Below are positions 27,116 to 36,012 of a stretch of 64,000 bases of DNA, piece by piece. The notes under the pieces were generated by a model. That model was not told where the DNA came from, did not search any database, and saw only the letters and a list, made by a program, of their open reading frames with translations. The DNA is taken from the NCBI GenBank assembly GCA_964536375.1, contig CAZHXF010000008.1:1-64000 (forward strand), written 5' to 3'. The translations under genes and the position numbers were made by a program. Source of the stretch: Desulfuromonas sp964536375. GTDB taxonomy: Bacteria; Desulfobacterota; Desulfuromonadia; Desulfuromonadales; Desulfuromonadaceae. Position 1 is the stretch's first letter; the number at the start of each line of letters is the position of its first letter.

Positions 27116-29194
27116 TTAGTCATGTTTATGCAGCCATTTTTCTTGCAGATCTGCCACTGACAACGGTTTACTGAAATAAAAGCCCTGTACCTCGTCACAG
27201 TTACTCGCGTGGATAAACCCATATTGATCATCAGTCTCAACCCCCTCGGCAATAACTCCTAGGTCAAGACGTTTAGCCATCTCAATGGTAGCATCGACAA
27301 TGGCGCGATCATTGGCATTACTGCTCAAGTCAGCGATGAAGGATTTATCAATTTTCAGTCGATCTACGGGAAAATTTTTCAAACAACTCAGGGATGAATA
27401 TCCGGTACCAAAGTCATCCACAGCTAAGTGAATACCCATCGTACGCAACTGCTCCAGAATTTTAACGGTACGCGACAAATCCCCCATCAACACGCTTTCG
27501 GTTATCTCCAATTCAATGAAATGGGGATCAGCGCCGGTCTCATCCAGCAATCTACTGACTGTGGCTACAAGGTCACCCTGAATAAACTGACGCCCCGACA
27601 CATTAATCCCCACCCGATAGGGCAACCTCCCCTGCTGCTGCCACTGTACGCACTGTTCAAAAACTTTACGCATTACCCATTCACCTACAAGCAGAATCAA
27701 GCTCGACTCCTCAGCCAATGGAATAAAATGGCACGGTGCGAGAATCCCCAACTGCGGATGTTTCCAGCGTACCAGCGCTTCAACGCCAGCCACCTTGTTA
27801 GAAACAAGGTCAATCTGCGGTTGATACTCGACAAACAGTTCCTCCTGTACCAACGCGCGGCGCAGATTAGCTTCCATATCCATGCGGGAAACCGCTTTAG
27901 TGTTCATCTGCGCTAAATAAAACTTGAAGGTATTCCCTCCAGCATCTTTCGCGGCATACATAGCCATGTCAGCGCAACGCAACAGTTCCGCCGGGTCGTC
28001 ACCATCTTGCGGATACAGAGCAATGCCAATACTGGTAGTACTGACGATGCTGCGCACCCCAAGGTCAAATGGTTGTGATACAGCTTGAAGAATTTTTTCT
28101 GCTATTCTGGGCAGATTAGTGTCATCACGATAATCTGAGAGAATTATAACAAATTCATCACCACCCAAGCGCGCTACAGTATCATTTTGCCGCAAACATT
28201 CGCTTAAGCGCACGGCAGCCTGGCATAACATATCATCGCCGATAGAATGGCCAAGACTATCGTTAACCACCTTAAAGCGATCCAGATCAAGAAACAGCAA
28301 GGCAAAGCTACCTTCGCGGCGGCGCGCCTGCGCTACTGCCTGCTCCAGACGATCTGTTAGTAAACTTCTATTCGGCAATTGAGTAAGGCTGTCGTAATAA
28401 GCCAGATTCCTGATCTGCACCTCAGCCTCTTTACGGCTGGTAATATCTTGAATGACTGGTACGGTATACAGGGGCTTACCCTCAGCATCGAAAAACCACG
28501 TTGAGGATAACTGCGCCCAGAACACGCTGCCATCTTTGCGTAAATAACGCTTTTCGCACACAATTGCCCGCGAGGGACTGGCCATAGTGATATTACGCCG
28601 CGCCAAAGTTTCTTCAATATCATCGGGATGGGTTACATCGGTGATGGTTAAACGGCGCAATGCTTCTTCGCTATAGCCAAGGAAACGACAAAAAGCAGGA
28701 TTGGCTTGCAGGAAATGGCCGTCAGGAGCCACCATAGCCATGCCTGCTACAGATGACTGAAAAATAGTGCGAAAGCGTTCTTCTGAGGCGATTAATTTAC
28801 GCTCTGTAGCTTTACGAACAGTTATATCACGGAAAAAACCATGAAGCCCAATGGGCTCATCTGCCTCAAAATACAACGCAATACTCCCCTCGGCAATAAG
28901 CCTGCTACCGTCACGAGTTTTAAACTCAACCTCAAAACGGGGCACAGTCTCACCAGCCAACAGACGCTCGATGCGCCCCTGACAATCGCAGTGGAAGTCT
29001 TCATGGAGCAGATCAAAAAAATTCAGACTATCCAGATCTTTCTCACTATAGCCCAAGGTTTCATGCCACATACGATTGACGTAGATCACCTGTCCAGCAA
29101 AACTTACCACCTGAATTAAGTCATTACTATTTTCAAGTAACTGTGCGTATTCCAAACAGCCCCCCCCCCCAACAAACACGAACATTGTCCGCAT
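27116..29194 (-). CDS. PAS-PAS-GGDEF-EAL c-di-GMP protein with an N-terminal poly-G tract
   Basis: 692 residues, no membrane segment. PAS 1 (~15-130), PAS 2 (~135-258), GGDEF (~265-425), EAL (~440-692). GGDEF is intact at 344-348 with an RxxD I-site (RQND, 335-338). The EAL side keeps E473-A-L, ELEITES, DDFGTGYSS (594-602) and AEGVET, so both activities look possible. Codons 9-12 are a run of 11 G residues (29160-29170 as C on the + strand). No strong Shine-Dalgarno precedes the first ATG at 29194. A TTG just after the G tract could serve as an alternative start, leaving PAS 1 intact. Confidence 0.93.
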   Translation of the reverse strand: MRTMFVFVGGGGCLEYAQLLENSNDLIQVVSFAGQVIYVNRMWHETLGYSEKDLDSLNFFDLLHEDFHCDCQGRIERLLAGETVPRFEVEFKTRDGSRLIAEGSIALYFEADEPIGLHGFFRDITVRKATERKLIASEERFRTIFQSSVAGMAMVAPDGHFLQANPAFCRFLGYSEEALRRLTITDVTHPDDIEETLARRNITMASPSRAIVCEKRYLRKDGSVFWAQLSSTWFFDAEGKPLYTVPVIQDITSRKEAEVQIRNLAYYDSLTQLPNRSLLTDRLEQAVAQARRREGSFALLFLDLDRFKVVNDSLGHSIGDDMLCQAAVRLSECLRQNDTVARLGGDEFVIILSDYRDDTNLPRIAEKILQAVSQPFDLGVRSIVSTTSIGIALYPQDGDDPAELLRCADMAMYAAKDAGGNTFKFYLAQMNTKAVSRMDMEANLRRALVQEELFVEYQPQIDLVSNKVAGVEALVRWKHPQLGILAPCHFIPLAEESSLILLVGEWVMRKVFEQCVQWQQQGRLPYRVGINVSGRQFIQGDLVATVSRLLDETGADPHFIELEITESVLMGDLSRTVKILEQLRTMGIHLAVDDFGTGYSSLSCLKNFPVDRLKIDKSFIADLSSNANDRAIVDATIEMAKRLDLGVIAEGVETDDQYGFIHASNCDEVQGFYFSKPLSVADLQEKWLHKHD
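29160..29170 (-). repeat. 11-base poly-G tract inside the GGDEF-EAL reading frame
   Basis: Eleven consecutive C on the + strand (G on the coding strand) encode glycines 9-12. A tract of this length is prone to slipped-strand changes; a one-base change separates the ATG starts from the rest of the protein. Confidence 0.85.
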
Positions 29195-29445
29195 TTGTTA
29201 TTCACGCTGCCACAATAACAAATCCGAAGCAGTAAGTCCCTAACCGAAGCATCGTATAATTACGATATATGCAAGTAGCATACCCCGAATAATCAGCCGT
29301 TCAAATAAAACCTGCGGAGTTAATGAACATATAAAACTAAGAATTTTACTCTATTGTCTAACCAATATATAGTATATTTACGCTAATTACCCCCCTGCTA
29401 ATTTTAATAAAACAGCACAACCTCTTTTACACCAGAACAAGAACA
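29195..29445. other. AT-rich divergent intergenic region upstream of the thiamine operon
   Basis: About 250 bases between the GGDEF-EAL gene (-) and the thi promoter (+). I see no coding remnant, and no clear ribosome-binding site upstream of the GGDEF-EAL start. The segment near 29340-29395 is very AT-rich and may hold a promoter for the leftward gene. Confidence 0.4.
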
Positions 29446-29474
29446 TTGACATAGCAATATGAATCCACTAGTCT
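29446..29474 (+). promoter_or_regulatory. Predicted sigma-70 promoter of the thiamine operon
   Basis: TTGACA at 29446-29451 and TAGTCT at 29469-29474 are separated by 17 bases, placing a transcription start about 30 bases before the riboswitch. The -35 is perfect, the -10 is weak. Confidence 0.5.
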
Positions 29475-29511
29475 CACATCACCATGCCCATCATATTAAT
29501 TGGGCTGGTTT

Positions 29512-29596
29512 GCTGGGGGAGTGCACACACTGAGAACTCTAATACTAGAGTAACCCTTGGAACCTGATCCGGATTATGCCGGCGGAGGGAAGCGAC
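29512..29596 (+). promoter_or_regulatory. TPP riboswitch (THI element)
   Basis: The conserved aptamer segments occur in order: GGGGGAGTGC (29515-29524), CTGAGA (29530-29535), ACCCTTGGAACCTGATCC (29553-29570) and GCCGGCGGAGGGAAGCGA. These are the TPP-binding J and P elements of the THI box. It lies about 50 bases before thiED, so TPP should repress the operon. The expression platform (29597-29644) has a small CACG/CGTG hairpin followed by TTTT, and segments ACCAC and GTGGT that could pair near the start codon; whether it acts on transcription or translation is not decided. Confidence 0.93.
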
Positions 29597-29644
29597 CACG
29601 CACATATCGTGTTTTGACCGCACCTATTCTGGCTGTGGTTACTT

Positions 29645-31114
29645 ATGACTGACAATACGCACCAGACACAACTTATCCACACAGCAAAAACCAGTGGAGT
29701 ATACCTCATCACTGATGATAGCCCTAAAAAACAGCTGTTACGCAAAGTAAAAGCTGCTCTTAACGGTGGAGTACGTCTAGTACAGTATCGCGACAAAAAG
29801 CGCTGCGCTACAGACAAGCTTCAGCTCGCCATCGAGTTACGTCAGCTGTGTCATCAATATAAGGCCATGTTTATCATCAACGACAGCGTTGAGCTAGCTC
29901 AGCAATGTCAGGCTGATGGCGTCCATCTCGGTCAGAGTGACGACAGCATAAACGCTGCACGCTCTGCCTTGGGCAATAAAGCACTCATCGGCGTCTCTAC
30001 CCGCACTGTACAGATGGCCCAACAAGCACAACTGCATGGAGCCAACTATATCGGTGTGGGCAGTATCTATCCCACTGCTACCAAGCAAGATGCCGTGCAT
30101 ATTGGCATCGCCGGGTTAAAAGAAATTCGCGCCGCAGTAGATATCCCTATCATAGCCATTGGTGGCATTGACAACGACGGACTCGCGGCAGTTATTCAAG
30201 CTGGAGCTGATGGCGCAGCAGTGATTTCAGCTATCATGTCAGATTCGCAGCCAACGCTGGCGGCGCGCGAACTGGTCATACAGTTCAACCAGCTACTACC
30301 ATGGCCACGCGGCAAAGTACTGACAATTGCCGGTTCCGACAGCAGTGGTGGCGCCGGAATCCAGGCTGACATCAAAACCATTACCCTGCTTGGCAGTTAC
30401 GCCAGCAGTGCTATAACTGCCTTGACTGCACAAAACACTCATGGGGTCAGCGCTATCCATGCCCCACCGTCAATCTTCTTACGCCAACAAATAGAAGCAG
30501 TGCTCAGCGACATCGGTAGCGATGTTATCAAGACCGGCATGCTGTATAGTGCCGAGATAATTGACATCATCGCTGACACCCTGGACAGTACAGCAGAGTA
30601 TAGCGCGCTACCCTGCGTCATCGATCCGGTAATGATCGCCAAGGGGGGCAGCAACCTACTCCAGCAGCAGGCCATCGACACCTTTATCCAGCGACTACTG
30701 CCAGCAGCCTACCTGCTCACTCCTAACATCCCCGAAGCTGAAGTTTTAACCGGAACAAAAATTAACGATTTGACCACCATGGAACAAGCAGCTCAGCAAC
30801 TGCATACCATGGGCGCGCGCAACGTATTCGTTAAAGGCGGTCACCTTGGCGGCGATCCGGTTGATGTCCTACTATACAACGGACAAATTTACCATTACAG
30901 TGCACCACGCATTGACACTGAGCACACTCATGGCACCGGTTGTAGCAGCGCAGCCTGCATCGCCACGCTGTTAGCTCAGGGCATAGCCTTACCGCAAGCG
31001 CTACAAACCTGCAAAAAATTTATTACTCGGGCAATAACCGATGCCCCCCAGTTGGGACACGGTCACGGTCCAATCAATCATTACACTGCCGCACTTTCCA
31101 TTGTCGATCGTTAA
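29645..31114 (+). CDS. thiED: Bifunctional thiamine-phosphate synthase/HMP(-P) kinase (ThiE-ThiD fusion)
   Basis: 489 residues. N-terminal ThiE barrel (~18-215): VRLVQYRDK, MFIINDSVELA, ADGVHLGQSD, YIGVGSIYPTATK and IAIGGIDNDG. C-terminal ThiD (~222-487): LTIAGSDSSGGAGIQADIK, VIDPVMIAKGG, LTPNIPEAEVLTG and HTHGTGCSSAA with the anion hole. It phosphorylates HMP to HMP-PP and joins it with thiazole phosphate to make thiamine phosphate. No strong Shine-Dalgarno is visible, consistent with riboswitch control of translation. thiC follows after 29 bases. Confidence 0.95.
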   Translation: MTDNTHQTQLIHTAKTSGVYLITDDSPKKQLLRKVKAALNGGVRLVQYRDKKRCATDKLQLAIELRQLCHQYKAMFIINDSVELAQQCQADGVHLGQSDDSINAARSALGNKALIGVSTRTVQMAQQAQLHGANYIGVGSIYPTATKQDAVHIGIAGLKEIRAAVDIPIIAIGGIDNDGLAAVIQAGADGAAVISAIMSDSQPTLAARELVIQFNQLLPWPRGKVLTIAGSDSSGGAGIQADIKTITLLGSYASSAITALTAQNTHGVSAIHAPPSIFLRQQIEAVLSDIGSDVIKTGMLYSAEIIDIIADTLDSTAEYSALPCVIDPVMIAKGGSNLLQQQAIDTFIQRLLPAAYLLTPNIPEAEVLTGTKINDLTTMEQAAQQLHTMGARNVFVKGGHLGGDPVDVLLYNGQIYHYSAPRIDTEHTHGTGCSSAACIATLLAQGIALPQALQTCKKFITRAITDAPQLGHGHGPINHYTAALSIVDR

Positions 31115-31143
31115 ACGATCGCCACCAATAAAGGATTAACATC

Positions 31144-32445
31144 ATGACGTTAATAGAAGCCGCCCGCAAAGGGATCATTACCGATATATTACGCCAAGCA
31201 GCCGAAGCTGAAGGAGTTGACGCAGAATGGTTACGTACTCATGTAGCCGAGGGCACAGTATGTATCTGCCACAACGTTAAACGCAAAAATGGTATCCCTC
31301 TCGCTGTAGGCAAGGGGCTGCGCACCAAAGTCAACGCCAACATCGGCACCAGCAAGGATGACACCAGCATTGATAACGAGATGGAAAAAGCTCGCGTTGC
31401 TGTTGCCGCCGGAGCCCACGCCCTGATGGATTTATCTACCGGCGGTCCCATCGATGAGATTCGTGCTGCTATCATTGCCGAAACCGAAGCCTGCATCGGC
31501 ACCGTTCCGCTGTATCAAGCTGCCGTTGACACCATCACCAAAAAGAAAAAAGCCATGGTACAGATGACGGTTGATGAAATATTTGAGGGCATCAAAAAAC
31601 ACCTTGACGATGGTGTTGACTTTATCACTGTCCACTGTGGAGTTACTCAGCTCACTCTTGATCGGATGGATCGCGAAGGTCGCATTATGAATGTAGTATC
31701 GCGCGGCGGTTCGTTTACCGCTAAATGGATGGCTTATAACCGTGCGGAAAACCCACTCTACGAATATTATGATCGTCTGCTGGAGTTGGTCCGTCCCTAC
31801 GATGCGGTGCTATCACTTGGCGATGGTTTCCGTCCTGGTTGCCTGAATGACGCTACCGACCGCGCCCAGATTCAGGAACTTATCATCCTTGGTGAGCTCA
31901 CCAACCGCGCTTGGGATGCCGGGATTCAGGTTATGATCGAAGGACCTGGACATATGCCGCTAAATCAGATCAAAGCCAACATTACGCTGCAAAAACAACT
32001 ATGCCACGGTGCCCCATTCTACGTCCTCGGTCCACTGGTAACAGATTTAGGAGCTGGCTACGACCACATCACCTGCGCTATCGGTGGCGCAATTGCTGCA
32101 TCTGCCGGCGCTGACTTTCTCTGCTATGTAACTCCGAGCGAGCATCTGTGTTTGCCTGACGTTAGCGATGTCCATGAAGGAGTAATTGCCAGCCTTATAG
32201 CCGCTCACGCTGCCGATATCGTCAAAGGGGTACCTGGGGCTATCGAACAGGATCATGCCATGGCTAAGGCACGCAAAGACCTAGATTGGGAAAAACAATT
32301 CGAACTGGCGATAGACCCAGCAAAAGCCCGTGAGAGGCGCAGCTCCAATAAGGCAGCTGATGAACATGGCGCGTGCACTATGTGCGGTGACCTGTGCGCA
32401 GTAAAAATTATGGATGAGCGCCGCGAGGAACTGGATAACCAATAA
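31144..32445 (+). CDS. thiC: Phosphomethylpyrimidine synthase ThiC
   Basis: 433 residues, the short form without the N-terminal extension of enterobacterial ThiC. AAGGA eight bases upstream of ATG. Typical blocks: VKRKNGIPLAVGKGLRTKVN, ANIGTS, DLSTGG, VHCGVTQLTLDRM, SRGGSF, SLGDGFRPGC, IEGPGHMP and the C-terminal Fe-S motif CTMCGDLC (C-x2-C-x3-C). It converts aminoimidazole ribotide to HMP-P by radical SAM chemistry. Paralogues (BzaF) make 5-hydroxybenzimidazole in anaerobes; the TPP riboswitch and thiED context argue for ThiC. Confidence 0.93.
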   Translation: MTLIEAARKGIITDILRQAAEAEGVDAEWLRTHVAEGTVCICHNVKRKNGIPLAVGKGLRTKVNANIGTSKDDTSIDNEMEKARVAVAAGAHALMDLSTGGPIDEIRAAIIAETEACIGTVPLYQAAVDTITKKKKAMVQMTVDEIFEGIKKHLDDGVDFITVHCGVTQLTLDRMDREGRIMNVVSRGGSFTAKWMAYNRAENPLYEYYDRLLELVRPYDAVLSLGDGFRPGCLNDATDRAQIQELIILGELTNRAWDAGIQVMIEGPGHMPLNQIKANITLQKQLCHGAPFYVLGPLVTDLGAGYDHITCAIGGAIAASAGADFLCYVTPSEHLCLPDVSDVHEGVIASLIAAHAADIVKGVPGAIEQDHAMAKARKDLDWEKQFELAIDPAKARERRSSNKAADEHGACTMCGDLCAVKIMDERREELDNQ

Positions 32446-32629
32446 AAATAGTTAGAGCAGATCGGTAAGCAACTGTGCATATACACAGAAACGAGTTGTG
32501 CTTCACCAGTCAAACAAATACGCGTCTCAACGTATTAACTGCTAACATGGCTTGCTAAAGTAGCTTCCATCAAAGTTTGTTGTGGCAGATGAGATTTGAT
32601 ACCTCCTTTCTTCCTTAGTTTATAAAATA

Positions 32630-32666
32630 AACAGCCGATTCGGATGCCTCCCCGAATCGGCTGTTT
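32630..32666. terminator. Bidirectional terminator between thiC and the chemoreceptor gene
   Basis: AACAGCCGATTCGG (32630-32643) pairs perfectly with CCGAATCGGCTGTT (32652-32665) around an 8-base loop. T residues follow on the + strand and an A/T-rich segment on the minus strand, so it can serve both convergent transcripts. Confidence 0.88.
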
Positions 32667-32704
32667 TGCATTTAACGCCTTGATACAAGCTACTACTGGA
32701 ACAA

Positions 32705-34504
32705 CTACCCATCCAACAAGCCTTGCGGATCAAGACCAATACGCAGGCAACCCCAATGTCGCCCATTGATTATGATCGGCAGCGACAAGTCGCTCACCAC
32801 ATTGCCGGTATCACGGCAGTAGGTCTGGAGGAGAAACTTTTTCTCATTGCGTCCCGCAGCTAATCCTACCGGATCATTAAACAGGCGCTTATCGCGACTG
32901 TTGATCAGATCTTGCTCGTTATTGCCCGTCACTGGCTGGGAATAAAAACTGTTGTGCGTAGGCGCATAGCCATTCTTATCCATACACAGGCAGAATATAC
33001 CCCCTTTGACCCGACGCACTACCTCATCATACAATGGCTGCATCTGTTGCTCGAAAGCACTGTCGTAGGCAGTTTTGTACTTCGCCGGGTCAGTGCCATG
33101 AATAGGCATATAGTTGGTGTCGAACACATCCAAACCCCGATCGGCAAATTTAGTGATTTGGTTCTGGAGTTTGTCGCGCACCAGAACACCAATATTCAAA
33201 GCACGCTCAAAGCTGCCCTGACCAACTTTAAAGTTAGACACCGTCTCCTGCATGTTTTGAGTCGTATCGTTGAGCTCACCAGTGAAGGTTGACGCCTGAT
33301 TCATTGCCTGCGCGACGGTGCCGCTAAGCTGTTTAACCTGACTTATATTCTGGTGCACCATGTTGGCCGCGGCAGACAACTCCTCAACCGAAGCGCTGAT
33401 GCGATGCAAGCTATCGTAGGTTGTCTCAAAATCATTAACCATTACAGTAAACTTGGCGCAAGAGTCTTCCACAACCTCTCTGGTGGAACTTATGTTACCG
33501 GCGATCAAAGAGGTACCCTTCTGGGTTTGTCTAACTCCTTCAATCATATCATGCAAGGTATCACCGATATTTTTAGCCGCATCACTGACCTGATTGGCAA
33601 GGTTTTTAACCTCTTCAGCAACCACGGCAAAACCCCGCCCTGCTTCTCCGGCACGCGCCGCTTCAACTGCCGCATTTAACGCCAGCAATCCTGTCTGATT
33701 GGAGATACTCTGAATCAGAGCAACAACAGTTTCAATCCCCTTAGATTTTTCATCCAGCCCTTCAACAGTTTGAACAAAAGCATTCAAAGTTGAATCTACT
33801 TCAATGATATATTCGTTAGCTTCCTGCAAGCGGTCAAGAGAAGAGCGCGCCTGATCCAATTGCTGAGAAGTGCTGGCCTGAATTGTCTGGGCATTGTCAG
33901 CAATTTCACCAGTAGCACCTGTGCTTTCAGCACTACTAGCATATATGGCATCGGCAAGTTCACCTTGCTGGCGTGACATTTCATTTGTTTCTTGCACCTG
34001 TTTACCAACCGAGGCTGAGCGCACCGCTATCTGCACCCCCTGCTGACGCACCATCCCGATAATAGAGCGCAACTTGCCCATGAAGTGGTTAAACCCTTGA
34101 GATAAATCTCTTATTTCATCGTTTGTAGTACAGGGGATATCGCGCGACAGATCACCATCGCCACTACCGATATCTTCAAAGATAGAGGTAATATGTTGTA
34201 ATGGGCGCACTATCATAAAGCGTAAAAACAATATTTGCGCTACTGAGATAATCACGCTTAAAACCAAAATCGCGATTAACCATAACTGGGCATTGGCATG
34301 AATAGCGACAATCTGACTAGTTGCATCTGCGAGGGAAACACCGCTGTGCAGCTCACTGGCAACGAGCTTCTGCTCACGCAACAACACTGCGGAAACTGCA
34401 ACTACCGCCAACAACAGGAACAACACATTCCCGGCTATTTTTTTGGTAAGAGAATTGAATAGCTGTTTCTCCACCCCCCGATAAATTTCACTAAAAACAC
34501 CCAT
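32705..34504 (-). CDS. Methyl-accepting chemotaxis protein with a C-terminal sensor-like domain
   Basis: 599 residues from ATG 34504 (AGGGAG six bases upstream). TM1 (~22-42) and TM2 (~75-98) enclose only ~30 periplasmic residues, so the receptor has no large external sensor. HAMP (~98-150) and the signalling hairpin with the tip sequence NQTGLLALNAAVEAARAGEA (~270-290) are standard. After the hairpin a ~160-residue C-terminal domain contains GGIFCLCMDKNGYAPTHNSF, QTYCRDTGNVVSDLSLPI and GRHWGCLRIG. This domain recurs in deltaproteobacterial receptors and looks PAS/Cache-like, so sensing is probably cytoplasmic. No che genes are nearby. Confidence 0.9.
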   Translation of the reverse strand: MGVFSEIYRGVEKQLFNSLTKKIAGNVLFLLLAVVAVSAVLLREQKLVASELHSGVSLADATSQIVAIHANAQLWLIAILVLSVIISVAQILFLRFMIVRPLQHITSIFEDIGSGDGDLSRDIPCTTNDEIRDLSQGFNHFMGKLRSIIGMVRQQGVQIAVRSASVGKQVQETNEMSRQQGELADAIYASSAESTGATGEIADNAQTIQASTSQQLDQARSSLDRLQEANEYIIEVDSTLNAFVQTVEGLDEKSKGIETVVALIQSISNQTGLLALNAAVEAARAGEAGRGFAVVAEEVKNLANQVSDAAKNIGDTLHDMIEGVRQTQKGTSLIAGNISSTREVVEDSCAKFTVMVNDFETTYDSLHRISASVEELSAAANMVHQNISQVKQLSGTVAQAMNQASTFTGELNDTTQNMQETVSNFKVGQGSFERALNIGVLVRDKLQNQITKFADRGLDVFDTNYMPIHGTDPAKYKTAYDSAFEQQMQPLYDEVVRRVKGGIFCLCMDKNGYAPTHNSFYSQPVTGNNEQDLINSRDKRLFNDPVGLAAGRNEKKFLLQTYCRDTGNVVSDLSLPIIINGRHWGCLRIGLDPQGLLDG

Positions 34505-34680
34505 TTCACGCTCCCTAAAAGGCACCAATAAATTCGACTATGTCATTATATATAAAACAGGCAGAAAATCAAACGCCGTTTTTTATTTTCCAACATGCAT
34601 AGTTAAAAATATCTTTATCCAGCAATAGACCAAGCTAGCTGCATAAAACATGGGGACAAAACAGCAGAACGCACTAATCA

Positions 34681-35565
34681 TTAAACGGGAAAATCAGAGT
34701 TTTGTGAAAGAAAAATCTTCAGCTCTTCCGGAAGTGGGCTCTCTATTTCTACCATTGCGGCGCTGAAGGGATCAACAAACGCCAAACGACAGCAATGCAA
34801 AAACATGCGCTGCAATCCAGCAGGGCATGGACCGCCATAGCGGCGATCACCAAACAACGGATGCCCCTGATCAGCAAGCTGACGGCGAATTTGGTGTTGG
34901 CGGCCAGTGTACAGAGTCAACTCCAGCAACGACATAACATCGCTGCGCTGCAACGCCCGAAACGAGGTGGTCGCCTCTTTATCTGTACCTTTTGCCGGCA
35001 ATATTGAGCACAGCATGCCACTACCCCCAGTGCGCCCTTGCGCTAAAGCGATATAGCTCTTTTCAACTTCGTGTTGCATGAACATCTTGCCAAATGCACT
35101 ACATGCTTTTTTCCCCTTGCCATATAACACTGGCCCGGAAGTCTCTATATCCAGACGGTGTACCGGCGCACAGCTGAATGACGAGCCGCGCTCAGCAAGT
35201 AAAGCAACAACTTGATCAGTTAAATTCTGCTGTTCATGACCGACACTGGCATGCACTGCCAAACCTGAAGGCTTGTCAACAATTAAGATCTCCCGGCTTT
35301 CATACAAAATAACCACCGGCTGGGTACCATCAGCTCTTATACCACTCAACAACTCATGCAAACGACCACTTTGCGGTAGCTCAATCACCATTCCATCGCA
35401 AAGAACACTTGCCTCATCCAATGGAACACCACCAGTCATTATTTTTCCTTTTTTCAGCAGCTGACGCAAATAGCTGCGCGCAGCAGCTGAAACATGCCGC
35501 TGCAAAAACTCCAAGGCTGACAGGTTAACTTCATTAGCGGCGACCGTTAATTTATACATATCCAT
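34681..35565 (-). CDS. RluA-family pseudouridine synthase
   Basis: 294 residues. N-terminal S4-like RNA-binding domain (~10-70, FLQRHVSAAARSYLRQLLKKGKI). The catalytic domain has PVHRLDIETSGPVLYGKGKK, with the catalytic Asp in HRLD, then TGRQHQIRRQLADQGHPLFGDRRYGG. It isomerises uridines in rRNA or tRNA; target not readable. It starts at ATG 35565 or the in-frame ATG six bases later. In the motif usually written HRLDxxTSG, this protein has Ile-Glu before TSG and Pro after it, still compatible with activity. Confidence 0.88.
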   Translation of the reverse strand: MDMYKLTVAANEVNLSALEFLQRHVSAAARSYLRQLLKKGKIMTGGVPLDEASVLCDGMVIELPQSGRLHELLSGIRADGTQPVVILYESREILIVDKPSGLAVHASVGHEQQNLTDQVVALLAERGSSFSCAPVHRLDIETSGPVLYGKGKKACSAFGKMFMQHEVEKSYIALAQGRTGGSGMLCSILPAKGTDKEATTSFRALQRSDVMSLLELTLYTGRQHQIRRQLADQGHPLFGDRRYGGPCPAGLQRMFLHCCRLAFVDPFSAAMVEIESPLPEELKIFLSQNSDFPV

Positions 35566-35615
35566 CCGGGGTAATAATCCTTTTAACTACGGCATTACTT
35601 AAATTATCGATCTTC

Positions 35616-35822
35616 TCATCGCAGTCGCGCCCATCGCCAACCACGTACTGAACTTACTGTATACATCAGCGTCTCAGCATTAATATCTCCAACATATATT
35701 ATCTGCTCCCTAACACAACCGCGTTCCAACAGCGCCTGCCTGTAAGTGCCCGGCAACAGACCACAGATCAACGGCGGCGTTACCCATTTACCATTCAGCC
35801 AACTTGGATGCCACTTGACAGA
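35616..35822 (-). pseudogene. Remnant of aminodeoxychorismate lyase (pabC) C-terminus
   Basis: Between an in-frame TAG and TGA, 68 codons read as the C-terminal end of class IV PLP aminodeoxychorismate lyase: WLNGKWVTPPLICGLLPGTY, RQALLERGCVREQIIYVGDI, then ETLMYTVSSVRGWRWARL. The GLLPG-x-Y-R block and the N/S-S-V-R-G-W ending are diagnostic of PabC-type enzymes. There is no start codon and the N-terminal ~180 residues including the PLP Lys are missing. I see no intact pabC in the window. It is strongly decayed at its 5' side only. Confidence 0.75.
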
Positions 35823-35825
35823 CTA

Positions 35826-36012
35826 ATGAATTGCGTAATAATCGTCACTGCTCCCCCAACTTAGCGCAGCGACAGCGTACCACAAGCAGCACTCATCTTC
35901 GTGTACTAAAGTTGCCCTACCAGCACCCACTGTAAGTCAAATTTGAACGCTGTACAAACAAGATCAACTCTGCTATTGAAACAGCTTTTTTAATGACCAG
36001 AAAAGGCAACAC
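35826..36012. other. Non-coding stretch before the MATE gene
   Basis: About 190 bases between the pabC remnant and the MATE gene. Minus-strand codons upstream of the remnant stay open for about 35 codons (VGAGRATLVHEDE...) but I do not recognise them with confidence; they may be more of a former PabB-PabC fusion. A promoter for the MATE gene is expected here. Confidence 0.35.

Noticed and set aside
32081..32445. ThiC considered as BzaF (5-hydroxybenzimidazole synthase)
   Set aside because: The gene follows thiED in a TPP-riboswitch transcript with no cobamide genes near; ThiC is the simpler reading.
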